The position numbers and the translations under genes were made by a program. From assembly GCA_947497065.1 (NCBI GenBank), contig CANMEQ010000002.1, positions 248,001 to 312,000 on the forward strand: a DNA stretch of 64,000 nt. The letters run 5' to 3'. Below, piece after piece: positions 25,802 to 33,959 of the stretch (position 1 is its first letter; every line of letters begins with the position of its first letter). This DNA is from an uncultured Paracoccaceae bacterium (GTDB taxonomy: Bacteria > Pseudomonadota > Alphaproteobacteria > Rhodobacterales > Rhodobacteraceae). The notes beneath the pieces were generated by a model, which was not told where the DNA came from, ran no database searches, and worked only from the letters and a program-made list of their open reading frames with translations.

Positions 25802-26686
25802 ATGAAATATCTGGTTGGCACAACTTCTGAGGGCACCTGCGTCTTTGCTGTAAAGGGCGATATGGCTGTAAACCTTACGGCTTTGGACAGCGCGGTGGGG
25901 GCGGATCTCTCGGCGTTGATTGCCACACCGGGGTTGGCAGAATCACTGGAGGGAAAGCTGGATGGTGCGCCATCGGTTCCGGTCTCATCGATCACACCTG
26001 CGTTGCCCGTCGCAAAGCCTGGTACGATCATTTGTATGGGGTTGAACTACACAGATCACATCAAAGAGGGTGGCTATGATATCCCCGAATATCCAGCGCT
26101 GTTCATGCGTGGTAAAAATTCGATCATGGCCGCGGGTGCGCCACTGGTGCGGCCAGCGTGTTCTGAGAAGTTGGACTATGAGGCCGAGTTGATGATCATC
26201 GTCGGCACGGGGGGGCGGCACATTAAAAAGGCTGACGCCTTAGATCACGTGTTTGGGTATACCGTTTTCAACGATGGCTCTGTGCGCGACTATCAGCGCA
26301 AAACCCACCAATGGACGCCCGGAAAGAACTTTGACAACACAGGCGCGATTGGACCGTTCACGGTGACCCCTGACGAGGTGCCTGCAGGGGCTGCAGGATT
26401 GAAAATCGAGAGCCGGGTCGGTGATGAAATTCTACAGTCTTCAAACACGGCGAATATGATTTGGGATGTGGCGACGGTGATTGAAACCGTGTCAGAATAT
26501 ACGACGCTAGAGCCGGGGGATCTGATTGCGATGGGAACACCTCCGGGGGTTGGTCACGCCAAAAAGCCAGAGCCGCGTTGGTTGAAGCCGGGCGAAGTGG
26601 TCGACATCGAGATCGAAGGTATCGGGATTTGTTCGAACCCGATCGTGGATGAGGCGGATTTTAACGCATCGGTAGCGGCACAATGA
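25802..26686 (+). CDS. Fumarylacetoacetate hydrolase (FAH) family enzyme
   Basis: The 294-residue protein has the FAH metal-binding pattern. Glu127 and Glu129 lie in DYEAELMIIVG, and Asp158 in GYTVFNDGSVRDYQ. The ring near ICMGLNYTDHI and PPGVGHA completes the active site. FAH-family enzymes cleave C-C bonds of acylpyruvates or hydrate and decarboxylate oxo-enoates in aromatic catabolism. Here it is the first gene of the divergent cluster that ends with an intradiol dioxygenase, so it may process a ring-fission product. The ATG at 25802 has AAGGA upstream. The next gene overlaps it by ATGA. Confidence 0.9.
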   Translation: MKYLVGTTSEGTCVFAVKGDMAVNLTALDSAVGADLSALIATPGLAESLEGKLDGAPSVPVSSITPALPVAKPGTIICMGLNYTDHIKEGGYDIPEYPALFMRGKNSIMAAGAPLVRPACSEKLDYEAELMIIVGTGGRHIKKADALDHVFGYTVFNDGSVRDYQRKTHQWTPGKNFDNTGAIGPFTVTPDEVPAGAAGLKIESRVGDEILQSSNTANMIWDVATVIETVSEYTTLEPGDLIAMGTPPGVGHAKKPEPRWLKPGEVVDIEIEGIGICSNPIVDEADFNASVAAQ

Positions 26687-27348
26687 GCGCGCCTACAGGA
26701 GCAGAACTGGGCGCATTGCGCGCCAAGGCCCAACAGGACCACCGCGATTTGCGGTCGCGCATCGCACGACTGGACGCCGATTCCATCGATCTGATATTGC
26801 GTGATGCGCGGTCTCATTACGCATGGACCGACAAGCCTATTCCTGACGGGCTGCTTGAAGAGATCTTCGATATTACAATCAATGGTGCGACGTCGATGAA
26901 CACGTTGCCCGCGCGGTTTGTTTTCGTGAAAACGCCTGAAGGAAAAGAGCGGCTGGCAAAATCGCTAAAGCCGCAGAACGTTTCCAAAATGATGGGCGCG
27001 CCGGTAACCGCGATTATCGCACAGGACATGAACTTCTGGCACGAACTGCCGTTTTTGTTCCCGCACGAAGACCGTCGACACCTGTTTGATGGAAACGAGG
27101 CCTACTGTCAGGATACGGCTGATCGGAACGCGACGCTGCAAGGCGCGTATTTCATGATTGCTGCGCGGGCTGTCGGGCTGGATGTCGGGGCCATGTCAGG
27201 TTTCTCCAACCAGATTGTTGATGAGGAATTTTTTAAAGGCACTAGCCTGAAATCAAATTTCCTGTGCAACATAGGGTATGCTGACGAAACCGCGTTGTTT
27301 CAAAAACTACCGCGTTTTCCATTCGATAAAGTATGCAGCTACGCCTGA
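26683..27348 (+). CDS. RutE/HadB-like nitroreductase family protein
   Basis: The 221-residue FMN protein resembles RutE, the malonic semialdehyde reductase of pyrimidine degradation. Shared stretches are ARFVFVKTPEGKERL, APVTAIIAQD, LPFLFPHEDRR, GLDVGAMSGF and STLKSN-type LKSNFLCNIGY. It should bind FMN and use NAD(P)H. In this setting two roles are plausible: reduction of malonic semialdehyde, which would tie it to the malonate block, or reduction of a quinone or nitroaromatic intermediate, which would tie it to the dioxygenase. It has an extra N-terminal helix of about 25 residues. Confidence 0.85.
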   Translation: MSAPTGAELGALRAKAQQDHRDLRSRIARLDADSIDLILRDARSHYAWTDKPIPDGLLEEIFDITINGATSMNTLPARFVFVKTPEGKERLAKSLKPQNVSKMMGAPVTAIIAQDMNFWHELPFLFPHEDRRHLFDGNEAYCQDTADRNATLQGAYFMIAARAVGLDVGAMSGFSNQIVDEEFFKGTSLKSNFLCNIGYADETALFQKLPRFPFDKVCSYA

Positions 27349-27364
27349 GGAGGGGCGGACGTTC

Positions 27365-27823
27365 ATGGCCATCAAAGCGAAAACCGTTGTGACATATCGT
27401 GCGACTGCGCAATGTCCGACACATGCGCGCACGGAAATTCCGGTGCGAAACCTCGATGTGATCATCGACGAACCTGAAGAGCGGGGCGGTACCAATTTGG
27501 GCCCGACCCCAACCGAAGCTGCGATGACTGCGTTGATCGCCTGCACCAATGTGATTGGCCACAAAAACGCCAAACGACTTGGGGTGGATTTGGGGCAGGT
27601 CACGATTGATGCGGCCTGTCAGTTCGATCGCCGCGGTGTGTTGATGCAAGAAGAAATCGATGTGCCGTTTCCCGCCGTTACGCTGACTGTGAATTGCGAC
27701 ACGGAGGCCAGTTTGGAGGAACTGGAGGCCGTGGGCGTTGAAACAGCCAAGTACTGCGCGATTGCCAAGTTGTTTGAAGGCGCGGGGACCGACCTGACCG
27801 TAAATTGGGTGAAGGCAAATTAA
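27365..27823 (+). CDS. OsmC family protein
   Basis: The 152-residue protein has the OsmC fold with the two redox cysteines in TALIACTNVIGHKNAKR and TAKYCAIAKLFEGAG. The family reduces organic hydroperoxides with thiols, though several members in catabolic operons have unknown tasks. The ATG at 27365 has GGAGGGG upstream, so the longer upstream frame is not used. It lies 16 nt after the nitroreductase gene and 54 nt before the TRAP genes. It might protect against peroxides formed by ring-cleavage chemistry; this is a guess. Confidence 0.85.
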   Translation: MAIKAKTVVTYRATAQCPTHARTEIPVRNLDVIIDEPEERGGTNLGPTPTEAAMTALIACTNVIGHKNAKRLGVDLGQVTIDAACQFDRRGVLMQEEIDVPFPAVTLTVNCDTEASLEELEAVGVETAKYCAIAKLFEGAGTDLTVNWVKAN

Positions 27824-27877
27824 GTAAACTAAAAACGGGGTGGAGGAGCCCCATCATGTTTCTGGGAGGAAAACAAC

Positions 27878-28951
27878 ATGATCAACTGGACCAAAAAAAC
27901 ACTGGCTGGTGCAGCCTTGGCAACGCTCACGGCGCTGCCTGTTGCGGCACAAGAGACCGTTTCTGCTGTCGTGATTGACGGCTATCCGGACCGCGCCCTT
28001 TGGGTGCGCGAGTTTACGAACTTCTTTATCCCTGAAGTCGACCGTCGCTTGGCAGAAGCCGGTAACTACGAAATGGATTGGCAAGAAAACTACGGCGGTT
28101 CCATTGTGAAACCACGTGGTGTTCTCGAAGGCGTTCAGTTGGGTTTGGGCGATATCGGTATCGTTACAACGATTTTCCACAGCTCGAAGTTACCAAGCCA
28201 AGGCATTTCAGGGTCAACGCCATTCGTCGCCTCTGATGCGCGCGCAGTTGCGCAAGCGGTTGACGAGATTGCACGCGAATACCCTGCGATGAACAATGAG
28301 TTCGAAGCGCAAAACCAAGTGTATCTTGCGACCGGCGTTGTTTTGGACAGCTATCAGATGTTCTGCTCTGAAGAGGTCGCGTCGACCTCCGACCTTGATG
28401 GTATGAAAATCGCAGGCGCGGGTTTGAACCTACGGTACTTGGAGGGTCTGAATGATGCCGCAGGTGTGCGTGGCGGCCTGACCGATTTCTACAACATGTT
28501 GCAAACGGGCTTGGTTGATTGTGGGATGTTGTGGCCAGAAGCGGCTGCGACCTTCAAGATTTCTGAGGTTGCTCCTTACATGATGCGTACGGATTTTGGG
28601 GCGGTGAATTCTAAAACCATCACTGTGAACGCGGACTATTGGGCAGGTCTCCCCGATGAGGTCAAAGAAGTTCTTCAGGCGGTTGCGATTGATTACCGCG
28701 ATCACCTTGCCGGCATCGCAATGGACCGTGCCGCGGCCTCTGAAGCCGCTTATGTTGAATCAGGTGGCACGATCATTGAAGTGCCCGCAGCGGACCGTGA
28801 AGCTTGGGCCAATGCCATGCCAAACATTGCGCAGGAATGGGCCACAACCCTGAACGACGCAGGCGAGCCGGGCACGGAAATGCTCGAAGCCTATTTGGGC
28901 AAGCTTGAAGCAGCCGGTTTCACCGGTGTTCGTGACTGGACGGCTGAATAA
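27878..28951 (+). CDS. dctP: TRAP transporter solute-binding protein (DctP), second system
   Basis: The 357-residue protein begins with a signal peptide (MINWTKKTLAGAALATLTALPVAAQ). It is only distantly similar to the DctP of the malonate cluster. The ligand loop is SDLDGMKIAGAGLNLRYLEGLNDAAG, without the usual RVPG-type arginine at that exact spot, so a non-standard or aromatic acid ligand is possible. It is the first gene of a full TRAP set that ends with a dioxygenase gene. Cargo unknown. Confidence 0.9.
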   Translation: MINWTKKTLAGAALATLTALPVAAQETVSAVVIDGYPDRALWVREFTNFFIPEVDRRLAEAGNYEMDWQENYGGSIVKPRGVLEGVQLGLGDIGIVTTIFHSSKLPSQGISGSTPFVASDARAVAQAVDEIAREYPAMNNEFEAQNQVYLATGVVLDSYQMFCSEEVASTSDLDGMKIAGAGLNLRYLEGLNDAAGVRGGLTDFYNMLQTGLVDCGMLWPEAAATFKISEVAPYMMRTDFGAVNSKTITVNADYWAGLPDEVKEVLQAVAIDYRDHLAGIAMDRAAASEAAYVESGGTIIEVPAADREAWANAMPNIAQEWATTLNDAGEPGTEMLEAYLGKLEAAGFTGVRDWTAE

Positions 28952-28984
28952 GCCACGAAAAGCGACCTGAAAGGGGCTCAATTC

Positions 28985-29536
28985 ATGCTAAATTCGGCAT
29001 TCTCTGGCCTCTCTCGGGTCGCCAATTTTTTCGCAATCATTGCCAACGCCTTAGGGACCCTTGTGGTCTTGGCGTTGGTGGTGATCCTCAATCTGGACGT
29101 CATCGCACGGGGGGTGTTTTCCGAACCGATCCCCGGTGTCTATGAAATGGTCCAGTTCTCGGTCGTGTTGATCGTGTTTTTACAGCTGGCAGACGTGGTG
29201 CGCGTTGATCGGTTGACGCGATCTGACGGGTTCTTGACCGTGATTGGCGGCAAACGCCCCCACATTGCCGCGAATATGCGGCGAATAATAAACGCGGTGT
29301 CAGCGATTTTTATGGGGTTGGTAGCCTACATCACATTCCCCGAATTCCTGCACATGTGGGACACCCAAGATTATTTCGGCGTGCCAGGCTTGTTCACCTT
29401 GCCGTGGTGGCCCGTCAAACTGGTCATTTCATTCGGGACCGCACTGTCGTGCCTCGTGTTCGTGATCAAAGTTATTTCCGCGCAGGACCGCCCTCAGCTG
29501 GTTCGCGCCCCAGAACATGAAGAGACGTCCAAATGA
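28985..29536 (+). CDS. dctQ: TRAP transporter small membrane subunit (DctQ), second system
   Basis: The 183-residue protein has four membrane segments. DctQ features are VILNLDVIARGVFSEPIPGVYEMVQFSVVLIVFLQLADVV and the later LPWWPVKLVISFGTALSCLVF. It starts 33 nt after dctP and overlaps dctM by ATGA. It links the binding protein to the DctM pore. Confidence 0.9.
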   Translation: MLNSAFSGLSRVANFFAIIANALGTLVVLALVVILNLDVIARGVFSEPIPGVYEMVQFSVVLIVFLQLADVVRVDRLTRSDGFLTVIGGKRPHIAANMRRIINAVSAIFMGLVAYITFPEFLHMWDTQDYFGVPGLFTLPWWPVKLVISFGTALSCLVFVIKVISAQDRPQLVRAPEHEETSK

Positions 29537-30837
29537 CCCCCATTGAGATCGGCCTCATCTCGGTCGTTGCTATCGTTTTCCTGATCTATTCGGGTGTCTA
29601 TATTCCGATCGCGCTGGGCATGGTGTCCTTCGTGTCGATTTGGCTGATGCGGGATAATTTCACGCTTGCGCTGAACCTTCTGAAGATCGCCGTGGGCGAC
29701 AGTGCGATGGAATATTCCTTTGCCACGATCCCGTTGTTTACCTTCATGGGATTAATCGTGTCGAAGGCGGGATTAGGGCGCGATATCTATGAAGTCATGA
29801 CGATGCGGTTCCGCAAAGTGAAGGGCGGGATCGGGATGGCCACCGTGGGCGCAAACGCCGTATTTGCCGCGGTGACAGGATCGTCCATCGCGTCGGCATC
29901 GGTGTTTACGAAAGTATCTGTGCCGCAGATGATCGCCCAAGATTACAATCCACGGTTTGCCGTGGGCGTCGTTGCGGGGTCGTCCGTATTGGGCATGATC
30001 ATTCCGCCATCGGCGATGTTGATCATCTATTCCTTTGTCGCAGAACAATCTGTCGGTGACATGTTCTTGGCTGGTGTAATTCCTGGCATCATGCTGGCTG
30101 TCGCCTATGTCGCGGCCATTTGGTTTATGGGGCGCTTCACCCCAAATTTCGTGGGGGGGCGTGTGGTGGAAGACACCGAGTGGATGTCACGCCGCGAGAT
30201 TGCTTCTAAAACGTTGCCGACGTTGGCGTTGATCACCATCGTCCTAGGCGGGATCTACACCGGTTGGATGACCGCTGTGGAAGCAGGGGCCACTGGCGCG
30301 TTGGTCGCCCTCATCATCGCCTTGGTGCGTCGTTCGATGACACTCAAAACCTTTTGGGAGGCCTTGTTGGAGACAGGCCATATCACGGCGGCGATCTTGT
30401 TCCTGATCACAGCAGCTTCGATTTATAGCCGGATGTTGGGATTAGCCGGATTGCCAAACCAGTTGCAAGATATTTTGGCCGGAAACTCAGCATCCTTTTG
30501 GTCGATTATGTTGCTCTACGTACTCTTGATGCTGTTCTTGGGCACCTTGCTGGACACCGCATCAATCATCTTGATTGTCGTCCCGCTGTTCTTGCCACTT
30601 GTCGAAGCGTTGGATCTGTCTTTGATCTGGTTTGGCATCGTGACGGTTGTGGGGGCTGAAATTGGCCTGCTCACGCCGCCGCTGGGGATATCGTGTTTCG
30701 TGATCAAATCGACGATCAACGATGATCGGATTTCACTGAAGGATGTGTTCATGGGCGCGTTGCCGTTCGCCTTTGTGATGCTCATCATTCTCTTCATTTT
30801 GATCGAATTCCCGATCCTCAGCCTCGCTCTACTGTAA
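29533..30837 (+). CDS. dctM: TRAP transporter large membrane subunit (DctM), second system
   Basis: The 434-residue protein has about twelve membrane segments. DctM hallmarks are AVTGSSIASASVFTKVSVPQM and SSVLGMIIPPSAMLIIYSFVAEQS. It forms the sodium-coupled pore. Its stop is 12 nt before the dioxygenase gene, so uptake and ring cleavage are on one transcript. The sequence differs clearly from the first DctM, so the two systems are not a recent duplication. Confidence 0.92.
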   Translation: MTPIEIGLISVVAIVFLIYSGVYIPIALGMVSFVSIWLMRDNFTLALNLLKIAVGDSAMEYSFATIPLFTFMGLIVSKAGLGRDIYEVMTMRFRKVKGGIGMATVGANAVFAAVTGSSIASASVFTKVSVPQMIAQDYNPRFAVGVVAGSSVLGMIIPPSAMLIIYSFVAEQSVGDMFLAGVIPGIMLAVAYVAAIWFMGRFTPNFVGGRVVEDTEWMSRREIASKTLPTLALITIVLGGIYTGWMTAVEAGATGALVALIIALVRRSMTLKTFWEALLETGHITAAILFLITAASIYSRMLGLAGLPNQLQDILAGNSASFWSIMLLYVLLMLFLGTLLDTASIILIVVPLFLPLVEALDLSLIWFGIVTVVGAEIGLLTPPLGISCFVIKSTINDDRISLKDVFMGALPFAFVMLIILFILIEFPILSLALL

Positions 30838-30849
30838 GGACCACACTCT

Positions 30850-31722
30850 ATGCGTAATGTTACCAAAGACAACATCACAGACGTTTTCAAAGGCTACATG
30901 GCCGATGATATGGCCCCGCGTACACGCGAGATTATGTCATCTCTGGTTCAGCATTTGCATGACTTCGCCCGCGAAACCAATTTGACCCATGACGAATGGC
31001 GGGCAGGTATCGCGTTTCTTGAAGGCTGTGCGGCCATCGAAACAGAGGACCGCCACGAGTTTGTTTTGGCATCTGATGTATTGGGCCTGTCGTCGTTGGT
31101 AGACATGCTTCATTCCAAGCCAGAGGCAACGTCTTCGTCCGTTCTGGGGCCGTTTCACGTGTCAGGTGCGCCGCCTTTGGCCTATGGCGGCGATATGAAA
31201 CGCCATTACGGTGGTCCGATCCTGTTGGCAGAAGGGACAGTGAAAGACGTTGATGGAAACCCAATCGCGGGGGCTGAATTAGATATTTGGCAGACCGCGC
31301 CGAACGGACTCTATGCTAGCCAAGACGACGAACAGGAAACATTTTCGTTCCATGGCTTGATGACAGTGGGCGATGATGGGCGATATGCGTTCACAACCGT
31401 GAAACCTGTTGAATACACGGTGCCCTCGGATGGGCCGGTGGGTGATATCCTGCGGGCCTGTGGGCGTCATCCATGGCGGCCCTCGCACCTGCATTACATC
31501 ATCACAGCGCCGGGCTATAAATCATTGGTCACTGAAATCTTCCCCGAAGATGATCCGTATTTGGACCAAGATACTGTTTTCGGTGTCCGTGACGATTTGG
31601 TGATGACCTATGTTGAAAAGCCCGCGTCAGCGTTTCCTGAAGGTTTAGAATTGTCAGGCAAAATATCTGACGAGACATTTTTGCATGTCGAGTTTGACGT
31701 TACCCTGGCCGCAGCAGAATAA
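30850..31722 (+). CDS. Intradiol ring-cleavage dioxygenase, hydroxyquinol 1,2-dioxygenase type
   Basis: The 290-residue protein has the N-terminal helical dimerisation domain of the catechol/hydroxyquinol class (REIMSSLVQHLHDFARE) and a catalytic beta-sandwich. The four ferric-iron ligands are visible: Tyr155 in NGLYASQD, Tyr189 in VEYTVPSDGPVG, and His213 and His215 in RPSHLHY. Hydroxyquinol dioxygenases open 1,2,4-trihydroxybenzene to maleylacetate. The exact substrate (hydroxyquinol, catechol or a substituted catechol) is not fixed by these motifs. It is the last gene of the TRAP-FAH-nitroreductase-OsmC cluster. No maleylacetate reductase is present here. Confidence 0.9.
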   Translation: MRNVTKDNITDVFKGYMADDMAPRTREIMSSLVQHLHDFARETNLTHDEWRAGIAFLEGCAAIETEDRHEFVLASDVLGLSSLVDMLHSKPEATSSSVLGPFHVSGAPPLAYGGDMKRHYGGPILLAEGTVKDVDGNPIAGAELDIWQTAPNGLYASQDDEQETFSFHGLMTVGDDGRYAFTTVKPVEYTVPSDGPVGDILRACGRHPWRPSHLHYIITAPGYKSLVTEIFPEDDPYLDQDTVFGVRDDLVMTYVEKPASAFPEGLELSGKISDETFLHVEFDVTLAAAE

Positions 31723-31734
31723 AGCGTGTTTGGA

Positions 31735-31763
31735 GAGGGCAGGTCATGCTTGACCTCGCCCTC
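31735..31763 (+). terminator. Hairpin after the dioxygenase gene
   Basis: GAGGGCAGGTCA pairs with TGACCT-C-GCCCTC (one bulged C) around a 4-nt loop, 13 nt past the stop. No T-run follows, so it may be a weak terminator or an mRNA-end stabiliser. Confidence 0.5.
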
Positions 31764-31790
31764 ACCGTGTCCTAACAACCGCTACACGGC

Positions 31791-31865
31791 GCGGGTGTTG
31801 TGTAATGGTTAAGACCCCAGTTTTCCAAACTGGAGATGAGGGTTCGATTCCCTCCACCCGCTCCA
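31791..31865 (+). tRNA. tRNA-Gly (anticodon TCC)
   Basis: A full cloverleaf is seen: acceptor GCGGGTG/CACCCGC, anticodon stem CCAGT/ACTGG with loop TTTCCAA (anticodon TCC), T-arm GAGGG-TTCGATT-CCCTC, and an encoded 3' CCA. Confidence 0.97.
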
Positions 31866-32023
31866 AAACTCCCCAAGACTATGTGTTTGATTGAGGGTAA
31901 GTATCAGCCCCCTTCGGTTCCGGTTTGCCCAACCAACCGCGGACGTGGGCATCTGTCGCTGTTGTACCTGCTTAAATGCGGGTTTATGGCAAGCGGGACT
32001 GAGAGACATCCCAAGGATATGAC

Positions 32024-33817
32024 ATGGCCGACGCCCCCAGATTAGCTGAGCAGGATCGCGAGACGTCCAAAAGAATTGGCGCGCTCAAGGCTTTGTGGCC
32101 TTTTATGAAACCTTATGGAGGGATGATCGCATTGGCCGGTACGGCATTGTTGCTGACGGCCTTGGTGTCGTTGGTTTTGCCGCTGGCGGTGCGTCGCGTG
32201 ATCGATAATTTTGAGACGGCTGATGTGGCCCTTCTGGATGGCTATTTCAGCGCAGCGATTGGGATTGCGTTGTTGTTGGCCGTTGGAACCGCCTGTCGGT
32301 ACTATTTCGTGACCCGTTTGGGCGAACGCGTTGTGGCCGACATTCGTGTAGCGGTGTTCAACCGCATGATCGGGATGAGCCCTGCATTCTACGAAAAAAT
32401 CATGACCGGTGAGGTCCTGAGCCGCATCACCACGGATACAACTTTGATCCTGTCTGTGATCGGGTCTTCGGTGTCAGTGGCGTTGCGGAATGTGGTGATT
32501 TTGATTGGCGGCATTGCGTTGATGCTTTTCACCTCTGCGAAAATGTCCTTGATGGTTTTGTGGCCCATTCCAGTGATCGTGTTTCCGATCATTATTTTGG
32601 GGCGGCGCGTGCGACGACTGGGGAAAGAGAACCAAGACTGGATCGCCCAATCCTCCGGCGAAGCCTCCGAGCAATTGCTCAGCGCGCAAACTGTTCAGGC
32701 CTTCACACATGAGGGGCCAAGCCGTCAGAAATTTCAGTTTGTGACGGAGCAAAGTTTCAACGTTGCGCTGCGCCGCATTGCGACCCGGGCTCTGTTGACG
32801 GCGATTGTCATTTTTATCGTGTTTAGCGCCGTGGTCGGGTTTTTGTGGATTGGCGCGTCTGACGTGCGGGCAGGCGTCATCACCGCCGGCGAATTGGCGC
32901 AGTTTTTAATCTATACAATTATGGTCGCGGGGGCTGTCGGCGCGTTGACCGAAATTTGGTCAGAGTTGCAGCGTGCGGCAGGGGCGACTGAACGGTTGGT
33001 TGAGTTGTTGACCGCAGAAGATGGTGTTCAAGATCCCGAAATCAGCACGGACTGGCCCGAAGCGCGAAACGGCGAAATCACCTTTCAGGATGTGACGTTC
33101 GCCTATCCAGCCCGCCCAGATACGGCCGCATTGAACGCGGTGTCCTTCACCGTCTCGCGCGGTGAAACGGTGGCCCTCGTCGGCCCGTCCGGCGCTGGCA
33201 AGACGACCATCATTCAGCTTCTTTTGCGGTTCTACGACCCTTCGACGGGCAAAATTACATTCGACGGGGATGATTTGCGCGATCTTCAGCGCGGCGATTT
33301 CCGCCGCCACATCGCATTGGTCCCGCAGGATCCAGTGATCTTTGCAGCCTCGGCCCGCGAGAATATTCGCTATGGCCGCCCAGATGCAACGGATGCCGAG
33401 GTCGAGGCTGCTGCGAAAGCTGCTGCGGCTCATGACTTCTTGGTGGCTTTGCCTGAGGGGTATGAGTCTTACGTTGGTGAGCGGGGTGTCATGTTGTCAG
33501 GCGGGCAAAAACAACGGATCGCCATCGCGCGCGCGATTTTGCGGGATGCGCCGGTATTGCTGTTGGATGAAGCCACCAGTGCATTGGATGCAGAATCGGA
33601 GCGCGCGGTGCAGGCGGCTGTGGATGTCCTGTCGCAGGATCGAACGACACTGATTGTTGCGCACCGTTTGGCGACGGTTAAGAAAGCGGACCGCATTATC
33701 GTTTTCGAAGAGGGTCAGATTGCTGCAACCGGCACACATGATGATCTTGTGGCGCAAGGCGGGCTTTATGCGCGACTGGCGCGGTTGCAGTTCACCGATG
33801 GCACAGATGCTGCCTAG
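32024..33817 (+). CDS. ABC exporter, fused membrane and ATPase domains (MsbA-like)
   Basis: The 597-residue half-transporter has six membrane helices (about residues 25-310) followed by an ATPase domain with Walker A GPSGAGKTT, the signature LSGGQKQR, Walker B LLLDEATSALD, and the switch histidine in IVAHRLATV. It should work as a homodimer, exporting lipids or drugs from the inner membrane. No dedicated partner is nearby. The ATG at 32024 has AAGGA upstream. It lies 158 nt after the tRNA-Gly gene. Confidence 0.92.
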   Translation: MADAPRLAEQDRETSKRIGALKALWPFMKPYGGMIALAGTALLLTALVSLVLPLAVRRVIDNFETADVALLDGYFSAAIGIALLLAVGTACRYYFVTRLGERVVADIRVAVFNRMIGMSPAFYEKIMTGEVLSRITTDTTLILSVIGSSVSVALRNVVILIGGIALMLFTSAKMSLMVLWPIPVIVFPIIILGRRVRRLGKENQDWIAQSSGEASEQLLSAQTVQAFTHEGPSRQKFQFVTEQSFNVALRRIATRALLTAIVIFIVFSAVVGFLWIGASDVRAGVITAGELAQFLIYTIMVAGAVGALTEIWSELQRAAGATERLVELLTAEDGVQDPEISTDWPEARNGEITFQDVTFAYPARPDTAALNAVSFTVSRGETVALVGPSGAGKTTIIQLLLRFYDPSTGKITFDGDDLRDLQRGDFRRHIALVPQDPVIFAASARENIRYGRPDATDAEVEAAAKAAAAHDFLVALPEGYESYVGERGVMLSGGQKQRIAIARAILRDAPVLLLDEATSALDAESERAVQAAVDVLSQDRTTLIVAHRLATVKKADRIIVFEEGQIAATGTHDDLVAQGGLYARLARLQFTDGTDAA

Positions 33818-33959
33818 GGCCGTCTCTTGCCGAAATCCGTCCGGTATCCTCGGTTTTTCGTAGCGTCAGACTTGCGCGGGGCGGCAAAGCGCCACATCTT
33901 AATCTTTAGGGACACGAAGCCACCGGAGGAGGTGGCCCAAACATATGGGAGGTACGACC

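Noticed and set aside
27824-27877. GGGG/CCCC hairpin between OsmC and dctP as a terminator
   Set aside because: It is four pairs only, overlaps the likely ribosome-site region of dctP, and lacks a T-run.
31791-31865. tRNA-Gly as an integration site for a mobile element
   Set aside because: No integrase, direct repeat of the tRNA end or foreign-looking gene block is seen nearby. The same holds for the other three tRNA genes.
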